From NCBI RefSeq assembly GCF_028069655.1, contig NZ_JAMCOS010000001.1, forward strand, positions 2,014,001 through 2,078,000: DNA of 64,000 nucleotides, given 5' to 3'. This DNA comes from Acidovorax sp. NCPPB 4044 (GTDB taxonomy: Bacteria > Pseudomonadota > Gammaproteobacteria > Burkholderiales > Burkholderiaceae_C). The notes beneath the pieces are model-generated. The model was not told where the DNA came from, made no database searches, and was given only the letters and a program-made list of their open reading frames with translations. Positions 54,516 to 62,242 of the stretch are shown here, one piece after another; the stretch's first letter is position 1; each line of letters starts with the position of its first letter. Both the position numbers and the translations under genes were made by a program.

Positions 54516-55328
54516 TCAGCCTTCCAGCGGCACCGTGTAGTTGAGCGTCATGCGCCCGCCGTCCACCACCACGATCTCGCCCGTCACGTAGCTGGCGGCA
54601 TCGCTCGCCAGCCAGGCGACCGCGTCGGCCACCTCGGAGGGCTCGCCCAGGCGCTTCATGGGCGTGCGGCCCAGGATGCGCGCGCGGGCATCGTCGCTGG
54701 TCAGCACGGCGCGGGCCGCGAGTTCGGTGGCGATGGTGCCGGGCGCCACCGCGTTCACGCGCACCCCGCGGTCCGCCAGAGAGAGCGCCATCGCGCGCGT
54801 GAGCTGGTTGATGCCGCCCTTGCTCACGTTGTAGCTGGCGATGGTGGGGATCGCCAGCACGCCGTTGACGGAACTCATGTTCACGATGGCGCCGGAGCCC
54901 GCGGCGGCCATCGCGCGCGCCACCGCCTGGCCGACCAGGAACGCGCCCTTGAGGTTCACGCGCAGCACGGCATCGAAGTCGTCCTCGGTGATCTCCAGGA
55001 AATCGGCCGCGCGGAAGATGCCGGCGTTGTTGACCAGCACGTCGATGCGGCCGTGGGCCGCCAGCGTGCGCTGGACCAGTGCGTCCACCTGCGCCTTGTC
55101 TCCCACGTCGCAGCGCACGTAGATCGACCCGGGCAGCTCGCTCGCCAGGGCTTCGCCGCGGGCATCGTCCACGTCGGCGATCACCACCCGCGCGCCTTCG
55201 CGGGCGAAGCGCCGCGCGCAGGCTTCGCCGATGCCCTGGGCGCCGCCGGTGACGATGCAGACGCGGTCCGTGTGCCCGAAGTGGACCGCACCGCGTGGAG
55301 AAGAAGAGGGGGAAGGGGTGGTGTGCAT
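54516..55328 (-). CDS. Short-chain dehydrogenase/reductase
   Basis: A 270-residue oxidoreductase starting at the ATG at 55328. The Rossmann motif is [19 protein letters not shown], the NNAG motif is [15 protein letters not shown], and the active site has Ser in VNMSSVNGV and the Tyr/Lys pair in [12 protein letters not shown]. The residue after the first beta strand pair (VVIADVDD) is Asp, which suggests NAD rather than NADP. Substrate is unknown; FabG-like or sugar/alcohol dehydrogenase functions are possible. The C-terminus NYTVPLEG is unusual. It precedes gloA on the same strand. Confidence 0.9.
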   Translation of the reverse strand: MHTTPSPSSSPRGAVHFGHTDRVCIVTGGAQGIGEACARRFAREGARVVIADVDDARGEALASELPGSIYVRCDVGDKAQVDALVQRTLAAHGRIDVLVNNAGIFRAADFLEITEDDFDAVLRVNLKGAFLVGQAVARAMAAAGSGAIVNMSSVNGVLAIPTIASYNVSKGGINQLTRAMALSLADRGVRVNAVAPGTIATELAARAVLTSDDARARILGRTPMKRLGEPSEVADAVAWLASDAASYVTGEIVVVDGGRMTLNYTVPLEG

Positions 55329-55403
55329 GCGCCGAGGATAGAAGAAGTGGCCGCGCCGCCCGGAAGCGGGCGCCTGCGCCGCTGCCGGACCGGGGCCGCC
55401 GGA

Positions 55404-57209
55404 TTACCGCTGCTTGAGCCGCTCGATCTCGGCCCGCAGCTGCTCGATCATCTCGCGCTGCTCCCTGAGCAGCGTGTGCAGGCCCTGGATGGCCACGAGC
55501 GCGGCGCCATCGGCGTCCACGGTGTTGATGGTGGTGTCGTTCTCGCCCAGGCCGAAGGCGGCGCGGAAGTCCTGCGCGGTGGGGCCCAGGTGGCGGATGG
55601 CGGTGTCCTGGGTCTTGTAGTTCCAGGTCTGGATCGGCAGGGCCGCCACTTTTTCCAACACGGCGACCGGGTCCACGTCCGCGAAGTTCTCCTTCTTGTT
55701 CCGGTCGCTGAGCGCGCTCCAGGAGCCGCCGCCGGGCGCCACTTCCACGCCGGAGGACAAATTCTGGCTGGTGAACAGCTTGATGCCGCCGCAGCCGCGG
55801 GCGATGAACTGGTTGTTGGCCGTGGAGCGGACCGCATCGCTCGCGAACCCCGCGCAGCCGTCGCCGAGCACCACGCTGCCCTGGTGGAGGGCCTCGGCGT
55901 TCTTGCCGATCGCTACAGAGAAATTGGCGTTGGCCTTGTTCTGCAGACCGATCGCCACGGCGAAACTGCCCTGCGCCACCACCGGCCCGATGGCGACGGA
56001 AGCAAGGCCGCCGGCGATCGCACTCGGGCCGAGCGCCAACGCGTCGTCGCCGTTGCTCGTGGCATTGCTGCCGATGGCGATCGCACGGACGCCGGTGGTC
56101 GTGCCATTGAAGGCCAGGCTCTGGTTGGACTGGGCGCTCGCATTGATACCCAGCGCGACGGATGCATTCCCCACGGCGCTGACCGTATCGCCGGCCGCGA
56201 AGCTGTTGGCGCCGAAGGCCCGGGTGTTCAATCCGAAGGCGGCGGAGGCGTCGCCGATGTTCGCCTCGTCCCAGTAGGCGCTGCCGGAGCCGTCGACCCG
56301 GCCCGCGCGGAAGGCGGATTTGGACGGTGCCCACATCATCCGCACGCCGGCGCCGCTCACGGGCGTGCTGCCGGTGCCGGCCGTCCCGCCGACGGTGAAC
56401 GCTCCGTCGTCGGACAGGCGCATGAGGGTCTGGCTGCCGCCGTTGGTGCCCACGTTGACCAGCGCCGAGGCGCCGGTGCCGATGGTGTTGGCGGACGCGA
56501 TGTCCACCAGCGGCAGCACCGCGCTGGCCTGGGTGGCCCCGGGCGACAGGCCGACGACGGCGCTGGAGCCGGGTGCACCGCGCGCGGCGACGAGCGACCA
56601 GTCCGCCGTCTGGCCGGGCGTGCTGCCGGGTGCCGCCGCGTTGACCGCGACATACGACGAACCGAGGTATTCCACCGCGTCGCCCACCGCGTAGCTGGTG
56701 GCTGCCGACCATGTACCTCGCCAGCCCAGGCCCGCCGGGCCCCGGAGGCCGGTGGGGCCGGTCACGCCGGCGTTGCCCTGCGGACCTGTGGCACCCGTGG
56801 CGCCCGCCGGCCCGGTGGGGCCGACCGCTCCCGTCGCACCCGCCGGTCCGGTAGGCCCGCTCGCTCCCGTGGCACCCGATGCGCCCGTGGCGCCGGCGGG
56901 CCCGGTGGCGCCGACGGAGCCGGTGGCCCCCGTTGCCCCGGTCGCTCCGCGGGGACCGGTGACGGCGGCCGGATCGCAACCGCCCACGAGGCCCGAGGGG
57001 TCATGGCACACCACCCGCTGGAACGTGGATGGCGTGGCCGGGAGGCCGGGCATCTGCACGCCCGCCGGGCTGACCCGCAGCCCGGGCACATTGGCGGCCG
57101 AGTTGATCAGCACACCGCCTCCCACGGGCGGCGTGAGCGCGATGTCGGCGGCGATAGCGGGCATGCCGATCAGTGCGGCAATCGTCCAGAGGGAGGAGGA
57201 AGGGTTCAT
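55404..57209 (-). CDS. Chimeric collagen-like / YadA-head / S74-chaperone surface protein
   Basis: A 601-residue exported protein starting at the ATG at 57209. Domains in order: signal peptide ([15 protein letters not shown]); a short N-terminal part; a collagen-like Gly-X-X tract of about 75 residues rich in GAT and GPT triplets (~85-160); a CBM5/12-like module ([20 protein letters not shown]); a YadA/Hep_Hag-type beta-roll head with recurring AIG and ALG units (residues ~320-440); a peptidase S74 intramolecular chaperone, [20 protein letters not shown] and [20 protein letters not shown]; and a final coiled coil. The S74 part is usual at the end of phage tail fibres, where it trimerises then cleaves itself. 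Catalytic Ser/Lys of S74 (start of SDRNKKEN) are present. It is probably a trimeric surface adhesin. Confidence 0.85.
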   Translation of the reverse strand: MNPSSSLWTIAALIGMPAIAADIALTPPVGGGVLINSAANVPGLRVSPAGVQMPGLPATPSTFQRVVCHDPSGLVGGCDPAAVTGPRGATGATGATGSVGATGPAGATGASGATGASGPTGPAGATGAVGPTGPAGATGATGPQGNAGVTGPTGLRGPAGLGWRGTWSAATSYAVGDAVEYLGSSYVAVNAAAPGSTPGQTADWSLVAARGAPGSSAVVGLSPGATQASAVLPLVDIASANTIGTGASALVNVGTNGGSQTLMRLSDDGAFTVGGTAGTGSTPVSGAGVRMMWAPSKSAFRAGRVDGSGSAYWDEANIGDASAAFGLNTRAFGANSFAAGDTVSAVGNASVALGINASAQSNQSLAFNGTTTGVRAIAIGSNATSNGDDALALGPSAIAGGLASVAIGPVVAQGSFAVAIGLQNKANANFSVAIGKNAEALHQGSVVLGDGCAGFASDAVRSTANNQFIARGCGGIKLFTSQNLSSGVEVAPGGGSWSALSDRNKKENFADVDPVAVLEKVAALPIQTWNYKTQDTAIRHLGPTAQDFRAAFGLGENDTTINTVDADGAALVAIQGLHTLLREQREMIEQLRAEIERLKQR

Positions 57210-57771
57210 GGGAGTCCGCCCCGTGCAGCGTGCAGCTCGGCCATAGAGCACGCCAATCGAGGTAGCAAAATGTAAAGGTCCAGAGCATATGCAGGTCGAT
57301 GCCATGCCGCAACGCGGAAATCGCCTGACGAGCGGGCCCGATGGCGGTCCTGCCACACCGATCCGCAGAGATTCCGCCTGGCGAAGCGGTGGCGTGGCCG
57401 TCGCGCGGCGCCAGGGCGGTCCGGGCCGACGGCGGGGCCGGTGCAACCGTGCACGGAGCCTTCGCAGCCGGGATTCAAGCCTTTTATGCTCCATGCCGCC
57501 GGATTCATTGAATAGTATGCTATTAATTTTGTAGCAAATATCCGGACATCAATTGGGCCACGGAAAAGTACGGTGCGGGCCGCGATGGCGACCGGGATGC
57601 CCGGGAGCGGAGTCGGTCACAGCGGCTGCGCCCGCCGGGCCGGCCCGCCTCTGGAGGGGTGCCGGACTGGGCGACAATCCGCGCCGCTGTGCCGACGAGG
57701 CGCAGGCTGCAACACGCCCCGCGCCACCCTGCGGGGCGATTTCGACCCCTTACCCATCAAGGAAATCTGGC
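57210..57771. other. Intergenic region between divergent genes, with a repeat copy
   Basis: About 560 bases separate the leftward surface-protein gene from the rightward binding-protein gene. Repeat copy 7 lies at 57488-57539. No other gene or RNA is apparent. AAGGA at 57759-57763 is the ribosome site of the binding protein. Promoters for both genes should be here, but I could not place them with confidence. Confidence 0.5.
57488..57539 (+). repeat. Dispersed AT-rich hairpin repeat, copy 7
   Basis: GCTCCATGCCGCCGGATTCA, then TTGAATAGTATGCTATTAAT and TTGTAGCAAAT. The first hairpin arm carries one change (ATGCTA rather than TTGCTA). This copy lies free between divergent genes. Confidence 0.9.
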
Positions 57772-58902
57772 GTGAAAATTTCGCTGCTCAACACAGCCGT
57801 GCTCGCGATCGCGGGCCTCGCGGCGACCGGCCTCCATGCCCAGGAGCGCGTACGCGTGGGCTTCATGAGCCCCGTGACCGGGCCGCAGGCGGCCAACGGC
57901 GTCGACAACCGCGACGGCGCGCTGCTCGCCATCAAGGAGATCAACGCCCGGGGCATCCAGGTGGGCGGCAAGCCCGTGGTGTTCGAGCTGGACGTCAACG
58001 ACGACGGGGCCGACCCGAAACAGGGCGTGCAGATCGCGCAGACCCTGGCGGACAAGAAGATCCGCTTCGTGCTGGGCCCCTACAACTCGGGCGTGGCCAT
58101 GCCGGCCTCGCGCGTGCTGGCGGATGCGGGCATCGTGGCGTTCACGGTGGCCTCCAATCCGAAGATCACCCAGCAGGGCCATGCCAACCTGTTCCGCATC
58201 GGCGCCAGCGACAACCAGCTCGGCACCAAGATGGCCGTCTACGCCGCGCAGGACCTGAAGGTGAAGACCGTGGCCGTCATCGACGACCGCACGGCCTACG
58301 GCCAGGGCGTGGCCCGCGAGTTCACCGAAGAAGCCAAGCGCCAGGGCATCAAGGTGGTGACCAACGAGTTCACCACCGACAAGGCCACGGATTTCACGGC
58401 CATCCTGACCAACGTGCGCGGCTCCAGGGCCGATGCGGTGTTCTACGGCGGCTACTCGCCCCAGGGCGGCCCGATGGTGCGCCAGATGCGGTCGCTGGGC
58501 ATCAACGTGCCCCTGCTGGGTGGCGACGGCATCTGCTCTTCGGAGACGGCCAACCTCTCGCAGGTGGCGGGTGACCTCAACGTCTACTGCACGCAGGGCG
58601 GCTCCATGCTGGACCGCAGCGACAAGGGCCGGAAGTTCGTCGAGCGCTACCGCGCCGAATACAAACGCGACCCGCTGACCTATGCCGCAGCCTTCTACGA
58701 CGGCATGCACCTGCTGGCATCGGCCATCGAGGCGGCGCAGACCACCACGGACGCGAAGAAGATCATCGACCGAGTGGCCAAGGGCCAGTACGCCGGCGTG
58801 ACCGGCGAATTCGCCTATGACGACAAGCACGACCTGCGCTCGTCCGCCGTGACGGTGTTCACCTTCAAGGGCAAGGAAGTCGTGCCCCTCAAGAGCCTGT
58901 AA
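57772..58902 (+). CDS. Branched-chain amino acid-type ABC transporter substrate-binding protein
   Basis: A 376-residue periplasmic protein. The GTG at 57772 is chosen because AAGGA lies nine bases upstream and the signal peptide (ISLLNTAVLAIAGLAATGL then HAQ) begins there. The type I periplasmic fold is shown by VRVGFMSPVTGPQAANGVDN, FVLGPYNSGVAMPASRVLAD and AVIDDRTAYGQGVAREFTEE. It resembles LivK/LivJ. No permease or ATPase gene of the same system lies next to it, so it may work with a distant one or be a spare binding protein. Ligand unknown. It is convergent with the PrpR-type regulator. Confidence 0.92.
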   Translation: MKISLLNTAVLAIAGLAATGLHAQERVRVGFMSPVTGPQAANGVDNRDGALLAIKEINARGIQVGGKPVVFELDVNDDGADPKQGVQIAQTLADKKIRFVLGPYNSGVAMPASRVLADAGIVAFTVASNPKITQQGHANLFRIGASDNQLGTKMAVYAAQDLKVKTVAVIDDRTAYGQGVAREFTEEAKRQGIKVVTNEFTTDKATDFTAILTNVRGSRADAVFYGGYSPQGGPMVRQMRSLGINVPLLGGDGICSSETANLSQVAGDLNVYCTQGGSMLDRSDKGRKFVERYRAEYKRDPLTYAAAFYDGMHLLASAIEAAQTTTDAKKIIDRVAKGQYAGVTGEFAYDDKHDLRSSAVTVFTFKGKEVVPLKSL

Positions 58903-59023
58903 ACCCGGCGCACGGGTGCGAAGGGCGCGCGGGCCCGGTTCGACGCGGAGCCTGCACGCCAGACCCTGCGCGGAGCGGATTTTTGGGCGCAGGGGCGTTG
59001 GAGCGGCAGCGGGTCAGCGACCA

Positions 59024-60433
59024 TCACGAGGTGGACCCGTACGGCGAGAACCCGCTGTGGTTCTCGTCCACGTCCAGCGCCCGGCCCACGTAAGGAAATG
59101 CGCGCTGCGGGCACGCTTCGCGCTCGCACACCTTGCAGCCCATGCCGATGGGCGTCGCCGCGGCGGGGTCCTGGAGGTCCAGACCCTTGGCATAGACCAG
59201 CCGCGGCGCGTGCCGGATGTCGCAGCCCAGACCGATCGAAAAGGTCTGGCGCGGCGAGCCGTATCCGTGCTGGCCGCGGGACACCGTGCGCGCGATCCAC
59301 AGGTAACGCCGGCCGTCCGGCATGCTCGAGAGCTGGGCCAGGGTGCGCTCGGGCTGCGCGAAGGCCTCGTAGACGTTCCACAGCGGGCACGTTCCGCCGG
59401 TGCGGCTGAAATGGAAATGGGTGGCCGACTGCCGCTTGGAGATGTTGCCTGCCCGGTCCACGCGGATGAAGAAGAACGGCACGCCCGGGGCCCCCGGCCT
59501 CTGCAGCGTGCTCAGGCGGTGGCAGACCGTCTCGAAGCCGACGTTGAACCGCTGCTGCAGCAGCTCGATGTCGTACCGGAGCGCCTGTGCCGCGGCAAGG
59601 AAGGCTCCGTAGGGCAGGAGCAGCGCTCCCGCGAAGTAGTTCGCCAGGCCGATGCGCGCGAGCTTCCGGGCGGCCGGGTCGCTGCCGAACTGGGGCGCGC
59701 GCACCAGCGGTTCGATGATCGACCCACATTCGACGAGCGCCCACTGCGTGGCCATCTGGAATGCGCGCTGCGCTTCATCCAGGCTGGGCGACAGCGTCAG
59801 GCAGCGCGCAGCCGCATCGAACCGGCGCTTGCCGTGGTGCGGACCGTCCGCGTGGTCGACACGGATGCCGTGCCGGGCCAGCCGCTCGATCAGCCAGGGG
59901 GCCAGCGCGGCGCCGTGCAACCCCGCTTCGCCAGCGCAACGCTCGGCAGCCCGGTCCAGCCCGTCGAAATAATTCTGGTGGGCGAAGAAGAAGTCCCGCA
60001 CGGCTTCGAAAGGCATGGCCCCGATCGGGCCGCCGTCCGTGCGGCCGTCACCCAACCGCAGCGACAGGAGTTCGAGCTGTTCCTGCATTTCGAGCCGGCG
60101 CCGGTGCATGGCGATGACGCTGCGGCCCAGGGCGGGCATCTGCGCGGCGACCTCCTGCATTTCCGGCAGGGAGATGGGCTCCGCGGCATCGGAAAACGCC
60201 TCGCGCAGCCCTGCGATCAGGCGTGATTCTTCGTCTTCCGAGAACTGCTGTATGTCGATGCCCAGCGCCTTGTTCAGCTTCAGCAGGACCGACACCGTCA
60301 ACGGCCGCTGGTTCTGCTCCAGCTGGTTGAGGTAGCTGGGCGACAGGCCCAGAGCCTGGGCCAGGGCGATCTGGGAAAGACCGCGTTCCGACCGCAGCTT
60401 TCGCAATTTCACCCCCATGAAGGTCTTTCTCAT
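59024..60433 (-). CDS. ScfR/RamB/PrpR-type transcriptional regulator of propionate metabolism
   Basis: A 469-residue protein starting at the ATG at 60433. The helix-turn-helix of the Xre type is at residues 8-60 (LRKLRSERGLSQIALAQALG then LSPSYLNQLEQNQRPL). The central part corresponds to an IrrE/ImmA-like domain (ATQWALVECGSIIEPLV), but the zinc-binding HExxH is not present, so peptidase activity is not expected. The C-terminal DUF2083-like domain has IGMGCKVCEREACPQRAFPY, three Cys suited to a metal site. Members in Mycobacterium (PrpR) and Corynebacterium (RamB) regulate methylcitrate and acetate genes. Here it is divergent from thioesterase, prpC and acnD, with several TTYGCAA sites between, so it most likely controls that operon. 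Confidence 0.88.
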   Translation of the reverse strand: MRKTFMGVKLRKLRSERGLSQIALAQALGLSPSYLNQLEQNQRPLTVSVLLKLNKALGIDIQQFSEDEESRLIAGLREAFSDAAEPISLPEMQEVAAQMPALGRSVIAMHRRRLEMQEQLELLSLRLGDGRTDGGPIGAMPFEAVRDFFFAHQNYFDGLDRAAERCAGEAGLHGAALAPWLIERLARHGIRVDHADGPHHGKRRFDAAARCLTLSPSLDEAQRAFQMATQWALVECGSIIEPLVRAPQFGSDPAARKLARIGLANYFAGALLLPYGAFLAAAQALRYDIELLQQRFNVGFETVCHRLSTLQRPGAPGVPFFFIRVDRAGNISKRQSATHFHFSRTGGTCPLWNVYEAFAQPERTLAQLSSMPDGRRYLWIARTVSRGQHGYGSPRQTFSIGLGCDIRHAPRLVYAKGLDLQDPAAATPIGMGCKVCEREACPQRAFPYVGRALDVDENHSGFSPYGSTS

Positions 60434-60458
60434 GGACGGATTATCAACGGGCCGATGG

Positions 60459-60548
60459 TTCGCAAGCTTCGCAAAATGCCGCACCCTATTTGCAAATATT
60501 CGCTTTTTCAGCCCTTTCGCATGGCCTGCAGGGTGCGTAGATTGCGAA
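60459..60548. promoter_or_regulatory. Cluster of TTYGCAA-type sites in the divergent prp promoter
   Basis: Within 117 bases between the divergent start codons are TTCGCAA at 60459-60465 and again at 60468-60474, TTTGCAAA inside the palindrome ATTTGCAAAT at 60488-60497, and its reverse form TTGCGAA at 60542-60548. TTTGCAAA is the palindrome recognised by mycobacterial PrpR, a relative of the adjacent regulator. Confidence 0.6.
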
Positions 60549-60550
60549 CC

Positions 60551-60949
60551 ATGGCAACACCTCCAGGCACCGTCGAACTGCGTGAACTCGTGCTTCCGTG
60601 CATGGCGAATCACCATGGCACCTTGTTTGCAGGACAGGGGCTCCAACTGATGGCCAAGGCGGCCTTCCTGGCGGCACGAAGCCTGGCGCAGCGGGAAGTC
60701 GTCATGGCTGCCGTGACCAGCGCCGGCTTTTTCGAGCCCCTTCCCATCGGTTGCGAACTGGCGTTGCATGGCTGGGTCAGCCGGGTGGGGCGGACGTCCA
60801 TGACGGTCTGCGTCAACGGCACAGCGATGCAATGGGGCGTTCCGGGCAAGGACGTGCTGAAGGGGGTGTTCCAGATGGTGGCTGTGGATTCCCAGGGGAA
60901 ACCCGCCGCAGTCGATGGTTGTTATCTGAACCCGGAGGCCACTCCATGA
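60551..60949 (+). CDS. Hotdog-fold acyl-CoA thioesterase-like protein
   Basis: A 132-residue protein starting at the ATG at 60551, with TTGCGAA just before it. It shows the hotdog pattern of the YciA/BFIT group: [40 protein letters not shown], and a strand [20 protein letters not shown] then [12 protein letters not shown]. The acidic catalytic residue of YciA (Asp in the helix after GG) is replaced: the helix reads LMAKAAF, so activity may rely on another residue or be altered. In this position prp loci often carry prpB, so it is an unusual first gene. Its stop overlaps the prpC start by four bases. A hydrolase of propionyl- or methylcitryl-CoA is a guess. Confidence 0.8.
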   Translation: MATPPGTVELRELVLPCMANHHGTLFAGQGLQLMAKAAFLAARSLAQREVVMAAVTSAGFFEPLPIGCELALHGWVSRVGRTSMTVCVNGTAMQWGVPGKDVLKGVFQMVAVDSQGKPAAVDGCYLNPEATP

Positions 60950-62151
60950 GCGCCACATTCGTCCCCCAAACCCTGACCGCAGCCGCGCCTGCTCCGCGCG
61001 CAACAACGGCGGCCCCCGGGGCCCAACCCAAGAAGTCCGTGGCACTGTCCGGCGTGGCGGCCGGCAACACGGCCCTGTGCACGGTCGGCAGGACGGGCAA
61101 CGACCTGCACTACCGCGGCTACGACATCCTCGACATCGCGGAGGTCTGCGAGTTCGAGGAGATCGCGCACCTGTTGGTGCACGGCAGGTTGCCCACGCGT
61201 GCCGAGCTGAAAGCCTACAAGGCCAGGCTCAAGGCCCTGCGCGGCCTGCCGGCCAACGTGCTGCACGCGCTGGAACAATTGCCCGCGAGCGCGCACCCCA
61301 TGGACGTGATGCGCACCGGTGTCTCTGCGCTCGGGTGCGTGCTGCCCGAAAAGGACGACCACAACGGGGCCGGTGCGCGCGACATCGCCGACCGGCTCAT
61401 GGCATCGCTCGGATCGATGCTGCTGTACTGGCACCACTGGAGCACCAACGGCAAGCGCATCGTCGTCGAGACGGACGACGACTCCATCGGCGGACACTTC
61501 CTGCATCTGCTGCATGGCCGGAAGCCGTGCGAGGCCTGGGTACGGGCCATGCACACGTCGCTCAATCTCTATGCCGAGCACGAATTCAACGCTTCCACCT
61601 TCACGGCCCGGGTCATTGCGGGCACCGGCAGCGACATGCATTCCGCCATTGCCGGCGCCATCGGTGCGTTGCGGGGGCCCAAGCACGGCGGTGCCAACGA
61701 GGTGGCCTTCGAGATCCAGAAGCGCTACGACTCGCCCGACGCCGCAGAGGCCGACATTCGCCGGCGCGTGGAGGCCAGGGAGGTGGTGATCGGCTTCGGC
61801 CACCCGGTCTACACGGTGAGCGATCCGCGCAACGCGGTCATCAAGGGCGTGGCCCGGCGCCTGTCGGAAGACGCCGGGTCCACCCGCATGTTCGACATCG
61901 CGGAGAGGCTCGAGTCGGTGATGTGGGAGGTGAAGCAGATGTTTCCCAACCTCGACTGGTTCAGCGCCGTGAGCTACCACATGATGGACGTGCCCACCGC
62001 CATGTTCACGCCGCTCTTCGTCATCGCGCGCACCAGCGGCTGGGCGGCGCACGTGATCGAGCAACGCATCGACAACAAGATCATTCGCCCCAGCGCCAAC
62101 TACATCGGCCCGCAAGACCGGGCATTCGTGCCCATCGCGGACCGCCTCTGA
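60946..62151 (+). CDS. prpC: 2-methylcitrate synthase
   Basis: A 401-residue citrate synthase-family enzyme starting at the ATG at 60946, with GGAGG upstream; the first ~28 residues are Ala/Pro-rich and variable. It condenses propionyl-CoA with oxaloacetate. Core motifs are [20 protein letters not shown], the catalytic His region [20 protein letters not shown] then [20 protein letters not shown] and [19 protein letters not shown]. The latter has the catalytic Asp. It is of the size and type of PrpC rather than GltA, and the neighbouring acnD supports this. A dual citrate-synthase activity is common in the family. Confidence 0.93.
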   Translation: MSATFVPQTLTAAAPAPRATTAAPGAQPKKSVALSGVAAGNTALCTVGRTGNDLHYRGYDILDIAEVCEFEEIAHLLVHGRLPTRAELKAYKARLKALRGLPANVLHALEQLPASAHPMDVMRTGVSALGCVLPEKDDHNGAGARDIADRLMASLGSMLLYWHHWSTNGKRIVVETDDDSIGGHFLHLLHGRKPCEAWVRAMHTSLNLYAEHEFNASTFTARVIAGTGSDMHSAIAGAIGALRGPKHGGANEVAFEIQKRYDSPDAAEADIRRRVEAREVVIGFGHPVYTVSDPRNAVIKGVARRLSEDAGSTRMFDIAERLESVMWEVKQMFPNLDWFSAVSYHMMDVPTAMFTPLFVIARTSGWAAHVIEQRIDNKIIRPSANYIGPQDRAFVPIADRL

Positions 62152-62242
62152 GCCTGCCGACAGCCATCGGGTTGCCCCACACCACTGTTTTCGTTTTCTT
62201 CCAGGCAGGGCAGGGCTCTAGCGCTGTCCGACGGATTCGCCC

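Noticed and set aside
56760..56990. Tandem repeats at 56.8-57 kb as CRISPR or minisatellite
   Set aside because: The units are imperfect, without spacers, and encode Gly-X-X triplets of the surface protein.
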